Source of the DNA: Shewanella halifaxensis HAW-EB4
GTDB taxonomy: Bacteria; Pseudomonadota; Gammaproteobacteria; Enterobacterales; Shewanellaceae
Assembly (NCBI RefSeq): GCF_000019185.1
Contig: NC_010334.1
Location: 62,001 to 126,000 of the forward strand
Reading direction: 5' to 3'
DNA length: 64,000 nt
The position numbers and the translations under genes were made by a program. Shown piece after piece: positions 7,944 through 17,353 of this stretch. Position 1 is the first letter of the stretch. Each line of letters opens with the position of its first letter. Below the pieces are notes generated by a model that searched no databases, had not been told where the DNA came from, and was given only the letters and a program-made list of their open reading frames with translations.

Positions 7944-9527
7944 TTACTTAATCAGGGCTGTTTGTTCGTCTATTTGCTCATCTTTTTGCTCAGTACTGTC
8001 ACTTGGAATCGCTTCCACCGTGCTGGCATTGAGATAGAAGTTACGGCGAATGTCCTCATTCAGACACTCAGCATTGAGCTCGGCTACCGAACCTTGCTCT
8101 ACCAGCTCTGCGATTAAATCATTCCCGCAGGACTGATACGCCACCCCATGAGTCGCATAAGGGGCGATAAAGTGTTTAGCGTTGGTGAGTTTCTCCATGG
8201 CGAGTGTTCCCCAACTTGGTGGAGTGGCAGGATCAAGCTCGCCTGATAGTAAAAGTGTCGGGATATCACTGGCAATGGGGTCGCTAAAGTCGGTATCGAC
8301 CGCTGGCATATTCCATACCGCGCAGGACTCTGCAAAGGTTTTGAGCATCTCTTTACCAAAGTAGCTTTCGCTGGCTTTTGCACGCAGCTCAGGTGTCAGA
8401 CGCTGCCAGTCCTCACTGCATACCACAGAGGCGTGCATACCCATGGCGATACCCGCGTTGTCTATGCCCATGGCATAGAGGCCTGTGATAGGTTGATAGT
8501 TACCTTTAGCGGCTTGATGAATCGCATGGGGCATGAGTGAGCGAGTGCTGGGGTTATAAAGCGCCATACGTAGTGCCCCCTTAAGCTTGCTGCGGGTCAG
8601 TGTCAGTTGGGTCATTTCACCGGTAAGCGGGTCGGGGACTTGGCTGATCTTAGGGCCTTGAGTTAGCTCTGCATCGACCTTCTCTAGATCGGCTTTAAGC
8701 TCTGGAAACTGCTTATGGCAAAGCAGGTTATTCGCACAGTCGGCAATCAGTAGATCGAAGGCGCGGGCGATAGCATTACCAATGGCTAGCACGCTCTGCT
8801 GCATAGGGACCACACCATCTAAGGTGACGGTTGCGAGGTGCTCTGGATAGTGACGCATATAAAGCTGCGCCATACGTGTGCCGTAAGATACGCCATAAAG
8901 GTGGAGCTTTTGATAACCTAAATGCTGTCTTATCGCCTCAAAATCTTTAAGTGCACTGAGGCTGCCATACTGGGTGACATCTGCATCGAGGCTGTCGAGG
9001 CATTTTTGAGTCTCGACCCGGGTATCAAAATCACTTTCGTTAACCGCCAGCGCGCTGTCGAAACCGTCACCGATACACTGCAACGGATTGGATTGGCCTG
9101 TACCGCGCTGATCGATAAGGATCACGTCCTGAGTCTGACGCACCTTAGTGAGCATGCGATCGAAGCCTTGGGCATTTTCTATGGCAGATTGCCCCGGGCC
9201 GCCAGCAATCGCGAGTAGGGCTTCAACTTTGTCGCTGGGCTTAATGGCTGGCATTACGACATAGTGGATCTCAATCTGTTTACCGTCTGGCTTGGCATAA
9301 TTTTCAGGAACCGAGATTGAGCCACACTGCATCTGCTCCGATAGACCATCGACATAACAAGCGTGTTGATTGCTTGAGTTAGACTGAGGTGTTTTAGCTG
9401 AAGTGTCCGCCTGAGCAGAAGGAATGATCAGTCCTGCACCGAGTAATATAGCCGCCGCGACTGGTTTTTTACGCCATAACGCTGGTGAAACCCGAGCGCG
9501 TAATTGTGAGTACATTCCATGAAGCAT
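7944..9527 (-). CDS. Secreted alpha/beta hydrolase with TAP-like C-terminal domain
   Basis: 527 residues from the ATG at 9527 (AAGGA ten bases upstream; a TTG at 9548 would add seven residues). A signal peptide (about residues 18-40, ending SAQA) indicates export. The hydrolase core shows the oxyanion segment AGGPGQS, the nucleophile elbow GVSYG (Ser), a late acid in GELDPATPP and a catalytic His in YATHG. The layout matches the tripeptidyl-aminopeptidase/proline iminopeptidase group (Abhydrolase_1 plus TAP_C). It is the first gene of an operon with an ABC-2 exporter. A role in trimming peptides outside the cytoplasm is likely; the substrate is not known. Confidence 0.85.
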   Translation of the reverse strand: MLHGMYSQLRARVSPALWRKKPVAAAILLGAGLIIPSAQADTSAKTPQSNSSNQHACYVDGLSEQMQCGSISVPENYAKPDGKQIEIHYVVMPAIKPSDKVEALLAIAGGPGQSAIENAQGFDRMLTKVRQTQDVILIDQRGTGQSNPLQCIGDGFDSALAVNESDFDTRVETQKCLDSLDADVTQYGSLSALKDFEAIRQHLGYQKLHLYGVSYGTRMAQLYMRHYPEHLATVTLDGVVPMQQSVLAIGNAIARAFDLLIADCANNLLCHKQFPELKADLEKVDAELTQGPKISQVPDPLTGEMTQLTLTRSKLKGALRMALYNPSTRSLMPHAIHQAAKGNYQPITGLYAMGIDNAGIAMGMHASVVCSEDWQRLTPELRAKASESYFGKEMLKTFAESCAVWNMPAVDTDFSDPIASDIPTLLLSGELDPATPPSWGTLAMEKLTNAKHFIAPYATHGVAYQSCGNDLIAELVEQGSVAELNAECLNEDIRRNFYLNASTVEAIPSDSTEQKDEQIDEQTALIK

Positions 9528-10037
9528 GATACTGATTCCTTTTTGCAATTTAGCGTATCTATATGAGGTACTGTATCAATGTCTTTATGCAGTGGCTAAC
9601 TACTTTTCCTCAGGTCAATGTGCTAATTGAGTGAGCGAAGAAACAGGGGCGCGGAATATAGAGGCATTACAAATAATGCTGACGCTCTGCTCAGCTCAAC
9701 AAGGTTTATGTTGGTCGATCTGCTGCGAGCATAATGTTAATGCCGCACTGATAAAGCGTATTAAGTTGAAAACCCCATTAAGATGGTTAAAGTTTAATCT
9801 AATTTGTTGCGCTAAAAACTGTACTGTACAGGTACACTTGTTAACAAAATATTTCTGTTTTAATTGATATGCTTAGCTTAAAAGAGTTGTTGTTAAATAA
9901 GGGCGGTTGACTTCACGTGACGGCCTTTTTTTGTGTTTGAGTTAACAAAAATAGAGCAAAAACTCTTAGTGTTTAGTGCGTCTTCGAGTAAACTTGCGCC
10001 AAAGCGGAACACTTGTAAGCTAAAAGGTAGCCATTTT
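9528..10037. other. Divergent intergenic region between the hydrolase operon and the acyl-CoA synthetase gene
   Basis: About 510 bp with promoters expected in both directions. A 78-codon frame at 9631-9867 has no ribosome site and an unconvincing composition. GTACTGTACAGGTAC at about 9820-9834 is a partly palindromic stretch (GTACTGTAC/GTACAGGTAC) that could be a protein-binding site, but I cannot assign a regulator. Nothing else is recognised. Confidence 0.4.
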
Positions 10038-11834
10038 ATGTCGCTCGAGCAATATCACGTAGTACGATTAATACAGCAACAAAGCCAAGCACTTGGCGAC
10101 GCTATTGCGCTCGAAGGATTCGAAACAGCAGCGCCATGGCATCAAGTGAGCTGGGCTCAATTTGATACCATCACCTCTAAAATTGCACGGGTGTTGATTC
10201 AGTTTGGTATTGAATCCCATGACCGCGCAGTGATTTTGTCACAGAACTGTCCACAGTGGACTTGTGCTGATTTTGGCCTACTAAAGGCTAAAGCCGTTGT
10301 TGTACCTATCTATCCAACTAGCACAATTGAACAAGCTACTTACATAGTTAACGATGCCGAAGCGAAACTTGTCTTCGTCGATGATAAAGATCAGTACGCG
10401 ATGGCGTGTGATCTCGTTGCTCAGTGTGACAGCTTGACTCGAGTTGTGGTATTCGACAAATCTGTTGAGCTACAAGATCAGCAAAATCATTTTTACTTAG
10501 ACGACCTACTCGAACGTGAGGTTGACTTAGTCGCAGCAGCAGAGCTTGAAAAGCGCTTAGCGGACTTAAGTTTAGATGACTTATTAACGCTGATTTATAC
10601 TTCAGGTACAACTGGTGACCCTAAAGGGGTGATGCTCGATTACCGTAATTTTGCTTCTATGGTACGTCAGCATGACACACTCTTGCCATTTACACCGGGT
10701 GATGTGTCATTGGCATTCTTGCCACTGAGTCACGTGTTTGAACGCGGTTGGAGCTTCTACGTCCTATGTCGTGGCGGCCATAACGTCTACCTGTCTAACC
10801 CTATGGCTGTGAAAGAGGCAATTGTACAAGTTCGCCCGCACACTCTTTGTGTCGTGCCACGCTTCTTAGAAAAAGTGTATAGCGCGGTACAAGACAAGGT
10901 CATTAAAGCGCCAGAGATGAGACAGAAGATGTTCACTTGGGCGATGTCTGTGGGTCATAAGCAGTCTGAAGTGGGCCAAGGCCGACACAAGGCTTCGTTG
11001 GGCTTAAGTCTGCAGTGGAAACTGGCCGATAAGCTGGTTTTCAGCAAGTTAAAGCAGGTCTTAGGTGGACGCCTTAAGTTTATGCCTTGCGGCGGTGCGG
11101 CACTCGATCCAAATGTCAGTGCTTTCTTCCAAAGCATCGACGTGCCAGTACTGTGTGGCTATGGCATGACAGAAACCACGGCGACAGCAACCTGCAATAC
11201 CTTAAGTAATCGCGTGCCAGGTTCTAACGGTAAGGCGATACCTGAAGTTGAGATCAAGCTAGGTAAAGACAACGAAATTCTGGTTCGTGGTGATACCGTA
11301 ATGCGCGGTTACTTCAATCGTCCACAAGAAACCGCTGATGCGTTTGAAGATGGTTGGTTGAAAACGGGTGATGCGGGTCGTCTGGATGAAAATGGCAACC
11401 TGTTTATCACCGACCGCATTAAAGAGTTGATGAAGACCTCAAACGGTAAGTATATCGCTCCGCAACGTGTAGAAGGTAAAGTGGGGTGTTGCCCATTCAT
11501 CGAGCAAGTTGCGATTGTTGCCGATGCGCGTAACTATGTGACCGCCTTGATTGTGCCAGCCTTTGAGTCGTTAGAAGCTTGGGCGAAAGAGAAGGGCGTT
11601 CATTACGAAACCCAGCTTGATCTACTACGCAATATTCGTGTGGTTGAGCTTTTTGAGCAGCGTCTTAAAACTTTGCAAAGCGAGCTCGCTGGCTTTGAGA
11701 AGATTAAGAAGTTTACCTTGTTGCCAGATGCTTTCTCGATGGAAGCGGGTTTAATTACCCCGACCATGAAGCTACGTCGTAAGGTGATTTACAACAAGTA
11801 TGCTCGTGAAATCGACAAGATGTACAGCCGCTAA
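10038..11834 (+). CDS. Long-chain fatty-acid--CoA ligase (AMP-forming)
   Basis: 598 residues from the ATG at 10038, where AAAGGT precedes the start; an upstream in-frame extension to 9933 is not credible. Activates fatty acids to acyl-CoA through an acyl-adenylate. The adenylate-forming motifs are visible: YTSGTTGDPKGVML (about residues 185-198), GYGMTETTA near 375, and GDAGRLDENGNLFITDR near 450. The sequence belongs to the COG1022 (eukaryotic-type long-chain synthetase) branch, not E. coli FadD. A terminator follows. Two hot-dog thioesterase genes lie just downstream but on their own transcription units. Confidence 0.9.
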   Translation: MSLEQYHVVRLIQQQSQALGDAIALEGFETAAPWHQVSWAQFDTITSKIARVLIQFGIESHDRAVILSQNCPQWTCADFGLLKAKAVVVPIYPTSTIEQATYIVNDAEAKLVFVDDKDQYAMACDLVAQCDSLTRVVVFDKSVELQDQQNHFYLDDLLEREVDLVAAAELEKRLADLSLDDLLTLIYTSGTTGDPKGVMLDYRNFASMVRQHDTLLPFTPGDVSLAFLPLSHVFERGWSFYVLCRGGHNVYLSNPMAVKEAIVQVRPHTLCVVPRFLEKVYSAVQDKVIKAPEMRQKMFTWAMSVGHKQSEVGQGRHKASLGLSLQWKLADKLVFSKLKQVLGGRLKFMPCGGAALDPNVSAFFQSIDVPVLCGYGMTETTATATCNTLSNRVPGSNGKAIPEVEIKLGKDNEILVRGDTVMRGYFNRPQETADAFEDGWLKTGDAGRLDENGNLFITDRIKELMKTSNGKYIAPQRVEGKVGCCPFIEQVAIVADARNYVTALIVPAFESLEAWAKEKGVHYETQLDLLRNIRVVELFEQRLKTLQSELAGFEKIKKFTLLPDAFSMEAGLITPTMKLRRKVIYNKYAREIDKMYSR

Positions 11835-11856
11835 ACGGGTTTGAAACAGATAAATA

Positions 11857-11883
11857 AAGGCACGCATTAGCGTGCCTTTTTTA
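11857..11883 (+). terminator. Terminator of the acyl-CoA ligase gene
   Basis: Stem AAGGCACGC / GCGTGCCTT, loop ATTA, followed by a run of T. Placed 22 nt after the stop codon. Confidence 0.9.
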
Positions 11884-12072
11884 TGCCCATGCTTTATTTA
11901 AAAGCCCATGGATGGAAAGCGTTGGTATTTATTTATGGAATGTGGGGATTCCACTGCTAAACATGGCATTTAGTCTTTTACTCTTCTAAGGCTGTAATTT
12001 ATCGGTAGAATGGTGGCGAGAAAACTCTCGTAACGATCACAGCAATAACAATAACAACAAGGAAGCTCTCCA

Positions 12073-12477
12073 GTGTCAGAGACTGCATTTAGTTTAACCC
12101 TACAGCCAAGATTTTGTGAAACTGACGCCTTAGGGCATATCAATAATACGGTGATCCCGGTTTGGTTTGAGGCGGCACGTGAACCGATTTTCAAGATTTT
12201 TAATCCGACACAAGACTTGTCTAAGTGGAACCTGATAGTGGCGGGTTTCACCATCGGCTTTAACGCTCCGACCTACTTTGCTAGCGACGTTACGGTAAAA
12301 ACCTGGGTCAGTCGTATCGGTAATAGCAGTTTTGAGTTAACCCAAAGCTGCTGGCAAAACGGTAAGAAAACCGCCGAAGCGCAAACAGCCATGGTGCATT
12401 ACGACTATGTCAGTGAAAAGAGCCAGCCGCTAAGCGCCAATATTCGAGCGCAGTTAGCTCTGCTGACTGGCGAATAA
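12073..12477 (+). CDS. Acyl-CoA thioesterase, 4HBT hot-dog family
   Basis: 134 residues with a GTG start; AAGGAAG lies about ten bases before it. The N-terminal segment PRFCETDALGHINN carries the Asp-xxx-His-(I/V)-N-N pattern of the YbgC/4-hydroxybenzoyl-CoA thioesterase family, in which the Asp is catalytic. It would hydrolyse an acyl-CoA thioester in the cytoplasm. Usual length for the family. It is adjacent to an acyl-CoA ligase and another thioesterase (12882-13310, opposite strand) that is clearly a relative but not a close duplicate. Substrate unknown. Confidence 0.85.
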   Translation: MSETAFSLTLQPRFCETDALGHINNTVIPVWFEAAREPIFKIFNPTQDLSKWNLIVAGFTIGFNAPTYFASDVTVKTWVSRIGNSSFELTQSCWQNGKKTAEAQTAMVHYDYVSEKSQPLSANIRAQLALLTGE

Positions 12478-12527
12478 TGCAATTGGTATGAGGCCCTTGA
12501 ACATGGGCCTTTAGTTTGAGTGAGCTG

Positions 12528-12803
12528 TTATTTTTTACCCAAAAACTTTTGCACGTACCAACAGCTCGCTTCAATTTCTAGCCCCTCAGCCTTGGCCCAT
12601 TTAAGGCCACGACGAACTAGTTTTTCTGCCAAGCCTCTGCCGCGCAGCTCTGGTGGCACATAGGTGTTGTTGAAATTACAGCGACGACCCGGTGAGTCTG
12701 CGGCAGTCTGATCTTCATATAACTCATAAGCCAGCACGGCTTGCGCTCCGTCAACATTGATAACGAAGCGACTCTCGTCGGCTAGGTGAATAACTTCACT
12801 CAT
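12528..12803 (-). CDS. Small GNAT-type N-acetyltransferase (YjdJ/Acetyltransf_CG-like)
   Basis: 91 residues from the ATG at 12803, which has AGGA eight bases upstream and starts MSEVIHL; a longer frame to 12848 has no ribosome site. The acetyl-CoA loop motif is VPPELRGRGLAEKLV (about residues 48-62), and the family-typical C-terminal SCWYVQKFL segment is present. These minimal GNAT proteins (PF14542 group) contain little more than the cofactor-binding core, and their acceptor is unknown. It lies between two thioesterase genes; no functional link can be shown. Confidence 0.85.
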   Translation of the reverse strand: MSEVIHLADESRFVINVDGAQAVLAYELYEDQTAADSPGRRCNFNNTYVPPELRGRGLAEKLVRRGLKWAKAEGLEIEASCWYVQKFLGKK

Positions 12804-12881
12804 AATAGCAATCCTATCTATAGCATTGGGGCGCAGCGAAGCTGGCAAACTCTTTCGTACAAATCATCTCGCACAAATCGT

Positions 12882-13310
12882 TTATGCCTGCTGGTAGGTT
12901 TTTAGGGCGTTAATTAACTCAGGCGTCAGCTTGGCTTTTTTCCCTGTCTTAAAGTTAAACATCACCACCTGAGATGAGCCTAATGTGGTCACCGTCTGCT
13001 GACTCTGACTATAGACACTGTAGTGCATCATAAACCGGTCATCCTTAATGTCGCTTATGCTCACACCAACAGTCAAGGTATCGGGGAAGGTGACAGGACG
13101 CTTATATTTGGCTTGATTTTCGCTGATCACCGGACCCACCGCCGTAGTTTGTAGCTCATCGAGTAGGTTTATCTGATTAAAAAAATCGATATGCGCAGTT
13201 TCAAAATAGCGGAAATACACTACATTGTTGACGTGTTGCAGAGCATCCATTTCTCCCCAAGCGACTGCTATCTTGGTGTTGACGGGGTATTGCTCGAGAA
13301 AGTTATCCAT
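12882..13310 (-). CDS. Acyl-CoA thioesterase, 4HBT hot-dog family (second)
   Basis: 142 residues. The motif AWGEMDALQHVNNVVYFRYFE (about residues 17-37) contains the catalytic-type Asp and the HVNN signature of YbgC/FcbC-like thioesterases. The remaining sequence has the expected hot-dog strand pattern and length. It probably hydrolyses cytoplasmic acyl-CoA esters. It reads leftward toward the GNAT gene, 78 nt apart. Similar in family, not in detail, to the thioesterase at 12073-12477. Confidence 0.87.
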   Translation of the reverse strand: MDNFLEQYPVNTKIAVAWGEMDALQHVNNVVYFRYFETAHIDFFNQINLLDELQTTAVGPVISENQAKYKRPVTFPDTLTVGVSISDIKDDRFMMHYSVYSQSQQTVTTLGSSQVVMFNFKTGKKAKLTPELINALKTYQQA

Positions 13311-13452
13311 AATATTTTCTTAGTCGTGACAGTGTTTGTTTAAACAGCTGTTTAATTTGTGAACAGCATAACAGTATGCCGTCGCAGCAACAAGCGAGAG
13401 CAATGTCGTGAAAAGCTTTATATGTCTATTACAGAATGGAAGTTATAGAGAC

Positions 13453-13480
13453 AAAAAAGGCATTCATAAAGAATGCCTTT
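13453..13480 (-). terminator. Terminator of mtnC
   Basis: Stem AAAGGCATTC / GAATGCCTTT with an ATAAA loop; on the minus strand it ends in a T run, 21 nt after the mtnC stop. Confidence 0.9.
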
Positions 13481-13501
13481 CGTTCTAATTAATCAATAGA
13501 G

Positions 13502-14179
13502 CTAAATGCTTAGCTCTGCAAAGCTGCTAATCGTTTTAAAGTCGCCCGTGCGTTGGCTATCGTCGCGTACCATCTGCACCACATTTAAGCCTGCTTCACT
13601 AGCGGCTTTAAGCTCTTCAAGTACGTCAGAAACAAACAAAATCTGCTTCGGGCTTAGGCTGATAGTGTTGACGATATTGCAATATGCCTGCTTAAAGCGC
13701 TTGTTGCCTGTGCGAGTGTCAAAGTGGCCATTAAACTTATCGTTGAGATCACCTGCATCACTGTGGCTAAACAATAACTTTTGCGCCTCAACAGAGCCTG
13801 AAGAGAAGCTATAAACACGTAGACCTTGCTGCTTGTAGCCATCTAATGCTTCGATAAAATCAGGGAAGATATGGCCCTTAAATTCACCATTGGCGTAGCC
13901 CTGTTTCCAGATCAAACCTTGAATGGTTTTCAGTGGTGTAGCTTTACGGTCTTCTTTAATCCACTGCAGTAAAATTTCAGTTACACGAGCAAGACTGGCA
14001 TCTGGTTCAAGTGCAATATCTTGCACATCGCAAATACAGTTCTCTACGAGTACATTATGTTGATTTTCTTCAAGAAAAGCGGGTAAGGCCTTAGCTGAAT
14101 AAGGAAAGAGAATCTCTTCAATAAAGTTAAGGTCGGTAGTCGTACCGGCTGTATCAACGACGATGGCTCTGATACCCAT
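13502..14179 (-). CDS. mtnC: Acireductone synthase (enolase-phosphatase E1)
   Basis: 225 residues. Bifunctional HAD enzyme of the methionine salvage pathway: enolises 2,3-diketo-5-methylthiopentyl-1-phosphate and then removes the phosphate. HAD motif I is VVDTAGTTTDLNFI at the N-terminus (Asp nucleophile; second Asp position of the usual DxD replaced by Ala-Gly-Thr as in this family), motif II YSFSSGS (about residues 123-129), and motif III/IV ILFVSDVLEELKAA near residue 180. No other salvage gene (mtnA, mtnB, mtnD) is visible nearby, so the pathway must be completed from elsewhere in the genome. Confidence 0.92.
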   Translation of the reverse strand: MGIRAIVVDTAGTTTDLNFIEEILFPYSAKALPAFLEENQHNVLVENCICDVQDIALEPDASLARVTEILLQWIKEDRKATPLKTIQGLIWKQGYANGEFKGHIFPDFIEALDGYKQQGLRVYSFSSGSVEAQKLLFSHSDAGDLNDKFNGHFDTRTGNKRFKQAYCNIVNTISLSPKQILFVSDVLEELKAASEAGLNVVQMVRDDSQRTGDFKTISSFAELSI

Positions 14180-14435
14180 AATGTTTGGTCACTCCGCAAT
14201 GTATATAACGTGTAGTCGAGATCGGTTTATTGCTCAGATCCTAAGCTGAATCGTTCGATTTGGCTAGTGTAATCGCGCCTGTGTTTGTACTAAATTTTCA
14301 GTTTTAGTCTATTTATGATGCTTTGCCCTCGGCATTAATGGCCGAGTCTGAGTTATTGATTAACGGTATGCCAACCTTGCGCTATCTGGCTGGAGGACTG
14401 AGTCGTTTTAAAGTTGTTGTATTTTTACTACTGAG

Positions 14436-15485
14436 TTAAAGATACTTTTTCTGCCTACTACTGACTTTCTTCAAGTAGTTACGTGTCTCTTGGCGGTTGT
14501 GGCGGTGGGTCAAAAACCAATAAAACTCGCTAACGGTCATCTTATTAATTCGCGCCAGTGCCTTGGTGCGATTACCCCGTGGGTCGAGGCTCTTCCACAG
14601 GTTACCCGCGCCGCCGTTGTAACTTGAGATCACTGCGTATTCACGTTTCTTTGGGTGTTTAATGCCCGCAAGATAACGCGTCGATAAGATCTTTAGATAG
14701 CCGGTGCCAACTTCGATATTTTTGGCGGGATCATAGAGATAAGCCGATGAGGGCGTATGTGTATAGCCTTGGATTAAGCTGAAATAGTCACGACCTGCGG
14801 TATTGGCCTTAATCTGCATGAGTCCAAGAGCGTTAGAACGTGAGCGCGCCAGTGGGTTAAACGAGCTTTCGGTCTCCATAATCGCCATGATCAAATCAGT
14901 GCTGATGCCGTGTTTGCGGCTGGCACTGCGGGCATAGTTGATATACTTATTACCGGCAATCTGGGTGTGTTCTTTCACCATATGGATCGCCACCCGAAAG
15001 CGCGAGTTCACTCGTTTACTTTTCGCGACCAAGTCGTCGGCGTAACGCGATGCACGCCATTGGAACTCAATCTCCTTGCCCTCTCTATCGAGCACTTGTC
15101 CCCAAAAGAATGGCTTTTTCTTTTTGCTGATCAGACCAAAGTCTTGTGCGGTTTGTGCATCAATCACTTTTGGATCGATTTGAGTCAGCAGTACCTGCAC
15201 AACCGCGTCTTTAAGCTGCGTTTTGCTGCGGGTTTCGACCAATATTAAGCCGCGTTTAAAGTCGACATAGGTCGAGGCCTGTTCGCTCTCGTTAAACACC
15301 AAAACCGATGGCATAATTGGCCGAGAATAGGAGTCTTGCCCCTGATATTCGAGTAGCAATGCCGCGACGTCGGCATCGTAGTCACTCAAGTCTAATTCAC
15401 TACTGTTAGCGCTAGCGATATTCGCTAGGGTGATAGCGATTAGGCAGTAGATCGCAATGAGTAGCTGGAATAAGTATTTAGACAT
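14436..15485 (-). CDS. MltC-like lytic transglycosylase (SLT domain)
   Basis: 349 residues. A signal peptide (about residues 1-26, ending ASA) has no lipobox cysteine, unlike E. coli MltC, so this relative is probably soluble periplasmic. The N-terminal 150 residues resemble the MltC DUF3393 domain. The catalytic SLT domain begins at about residue 185: METESSFNPLARSRSNALGLMQI contains the catalytic Glu (ESSFNP) and the GLMQ motif, and SYNGGAGN and the final AYL-like repeat follow. It cleaves the MurNAc-GlcNAc bond of peptidoglycan with formation of an anhydro end. Confidence 0.88.
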   Translation of the reverse strand: MSKYLFQLLIAIYCLIAITLANIASANSSELDLSDYDADVAALLLEYQGQDSYSRPIMPSVLVFNESEQASTYVDFKRGLILVETRSKTQLKDAVVQVLLTQIDPKVIDAQTAQDFGLISKKKKPFFWGQVLDREGKEIEFQWRASRYADDLVAKSKRVNSRFRVAIHMVKEHTQIAGNKYINYARSASRKHGISTDLIMAIMETESSFNPLARSRSNALGLMQIKANTAGRDYFSLIQGYTHTPSSAYLYDPAKNIEVGTGYLKILSTRYLAGIKHPKKREYAVISSYNGGAGNLWKSLDPRGNRTKALARINKMTVSEFYWFLTHRHNRQETRNYLKKVSSRQKKYL

Positions 15486-16105
15486 TTATCAGAGGGTTAG
15501 GTTTTTGTGGCTTGATTATACAATGGTTGGGCATAACCCTCATAGTTGAGGTTTTATTTTTCAAACTTTGGTTGTTTTTTGTGTAGTTTGGATTTCGATT
15601 TTTTAAATCGATCAAACTTCGTTTGATAAAAATTTATGGGCTATACGCCCATTTTATAGAGCATCAGGCTACGCCAGACCAAAGTCGTGGGATGGAATCC
15701 CCCATAGGTGCTAATAGCGGTAAACAATCAAGCTGCGCTTGATAAAGGTCGTGAGCTTCCAGCTCACACTCGGCCAAAAGGGGAACAACAGCAATCCCCT
15801 CTTGGATCACCCCTGCCGCCCCGACGAAGTTGTTGATCCTCATGCTTATGGATAAATCACTAACGCTTCCGATGGGGCATCCTGCCCCGCGAAAGCTACG
15901 CCGACATCCCTGTCGGCATCACGTGACTCTGGTTTATAAAGAATTTCCAACGCACTTCGGCAACTCCGATGGGGGATGGATGTTTCCTGTGATTAAGGAG
16001 GTTAATTTGAGGACTATGTTTCTATGATGATTTAAATAACTAATTTATATTGTTTTTTACAAGGTGTACTCTTACTGCAATGCAAAAATAAACATGTGAG
16101 ATTTT
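15486..16105. other. Hairpin-rich intergenic DNA left of the ATPase/HNH pair
   Basis: About 620 bp with no credible gene. Between 15611 and 15916 it holds a series of short, near-perfect hairpins, mostly 6-7 bp stems with 3-nt loops: ATCAAAC/GTTTGAT (15611-15627), ATGGGC/GCCCAT (15636-15652), GGGAT/ATCCC (about 15691-15703), ATCAAGC/GCTTGAT (15727-15743), GTGAGCT/AGCTCAC (15751-15767), GGGGCA/TGCCCC (15874-15888) and CCGACA/TGTCGG (15901-15916). The last 100 bp before the ATPase gene is AT-rich and probably carries its promoter. Confidence 0.75.
15956..15972 (+). repeat. Left copy of a 17-bp direct repeat flanking the ATPase/HNH pair
   Basis: TTCGGCAACTCCGATGG here matches TTCGGCAACTTCGATGG at 18014-18030 with one mismatch. 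The two copies lie about 2.04 kb apart and bracket exactly the two AT-rich genes. Confidence 0.7.
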
Positions 16106-17353
16106 ATGACTGGTTACATTCAAAATATTAATACCAAGATTCCTTTCACAGATAAAGTCGTCAATATAGAACTACAAGGTAAGAGCCTTATTCTTACTGG
16201 TGGAAATGGTTGTGGTAAAACAAACTTTTTAAACCATTTGTTGGAGTATTTGACGGAGCGGGTAATTAATCGAAAGAATGCAGATCCTTTAGATTTACAT
16301 AGGCGTATAAATTCCCTATCTCAATCTATGGCTCAATACGGGGCAAGTCATGAAAGCTATGAGGGCTGGAAAAGAGCTCTAGAGATAGCTAATGACAAAT
16401 TATTTGAGCTCGAAAATCCAATTCTGTCCTTAAGTAACCTAGATAATTATGTAGTGAATTATCAATCTGATAAAGCATTATTAACAATGTTTAAAGCAGT
16501 TCGTGAAGCCAAAATCGCTGAATCAACTTCGGCTTTAAGCACCTCTAACCTTGCAGATCAAGTAACAAATAAACGTAGAGGGTCTTCCGCCGGGTCGCTG
16601 TTTGAGCAATACCTGGTGAGCTATAAAACGGTGCAAGCTTATGCTGAGTCCCCGAGTATCGATAATGATCCTGCATTAGCTTCTAAAGTAAAAAGTTGGT
16701 TTGAGTTTTTGCAGGATAACTTGAGGTATCTGTTTGAAGATGAAACTCTTAAGTTGAGGTTTGACTCTAAACTTCAAACTTTCTTTATTCAGCAAGAACA
16801 TAAGGAAGAGTTTCGTTTTCAAAAGCTTTCATCGGGCTTCTCTTCTATCCTAGCAGTGTATGCTGATTTAGTTACTACTATTCAATTAACAGAGATAACG
16901 CCTGATGAAATTGAAGGTGTTGTATTTATCGATGAAATTGATGCTCATTTGCACGTTTCATTGCAACGTAAGATATTTGCATTTCTGACTAAGTCATTTC
17001 CTAAGATTCAATTTATTGTTACTACTCACTCACCATTTGTTGTCTCATCAGTAAGTGATGCTGTCATTTATGACTTATCAAAGCTCGAACAAATTGATGA
17101 CCTATCAATGTATTCGTATGAATCTATCTTAGATGGGCTATTTGGAGTTTCATCTAGTTCAGATTTATTAAACGCAAAAGTAAAAGAGCTAAATGAAGAG
17201 GCAACAAAACTTCAACTAGATATCGGCAAGGTTGAGTCTTTGATTTCAGAGCTGCGACAGAGTGAATCTAAGTTGGATTCAGAGTCATTATATTTCTTAG
17301 AGTCTGCTCAACTATCAGTGCTTAAAGCTAAGGCGAAAAGTACAGATGTTTAA
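16106..17353 (+). CDS. AAA/ABC-type ATPase, Septu PtuA-like
   Basis: 415 residues. Walker A GGNGCGKT at residues 32-39, a signature-like LSSGF near 243, Walker B VVFIDEIDAHLH near 271-282, and a TTHSPF switch segment near 306: this is the OLD/RecF-like ABC ATPase architecture of anti-phage proteins. Central residues 60-200 are probably a coiled-coil insertion. The next gene, overlapping by 8 nt, encodes an HNH nuclease. ATPase plus HNH in this order is the composition of the Septu system (PtuA/PtuB), in which the complex cuts invading DNA. Family assignment is by architecture, not by search. The gene is visibly more AT-rich than its neighbours, which suggests horizontal transfer. Confidence 0.75.
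   Translation: MTGYIQNINTKIPFTDKVVNIELQGKSLILTGGNGCGKTNFLNHLLEYLTERVINRKNADPLDLHRRINSLSQSMAQYGASHESYEGWKRALEIANDKLFELENPILSLSNLDNYVVNYQSDKALLTMFKAVREAKIAESTSALSTSNLADQVTNKRRGSSAGSLFEQYLVSYKTVQAYAESPSIDNDPALASKVKSWFEFLQDNLRYLFEDETLKLRFDSKLQTFFIQQEHKEEFRFQKLSSGFSSILAVYADLVTTIQLTEITPDEIEGVVFIDEIDAHLHVSLQRKIFAFLTKSFPKIQFIVTTHSPFVVSSVSDAVIYDLSKLEQIDDLSMYSYESILDGLFGVSSSSDLLNAKVKELNEEATKLQLDIGKVESLISELRQSESKLDSESLYFLESAQLSVLKAKAKSTDV

Noticed and set aside
9631..9867. 78-codon frame upstream of the acyl-CoA ligase
   Set aside because: No ribosome site, unusual composition and many cysteines; lies in a divergent promoter region.
15830..16027. 65-codon frame in the hairpin region
   Set aside because: Spans hairpins, lacks a ribosome site and has no recognisable domain.
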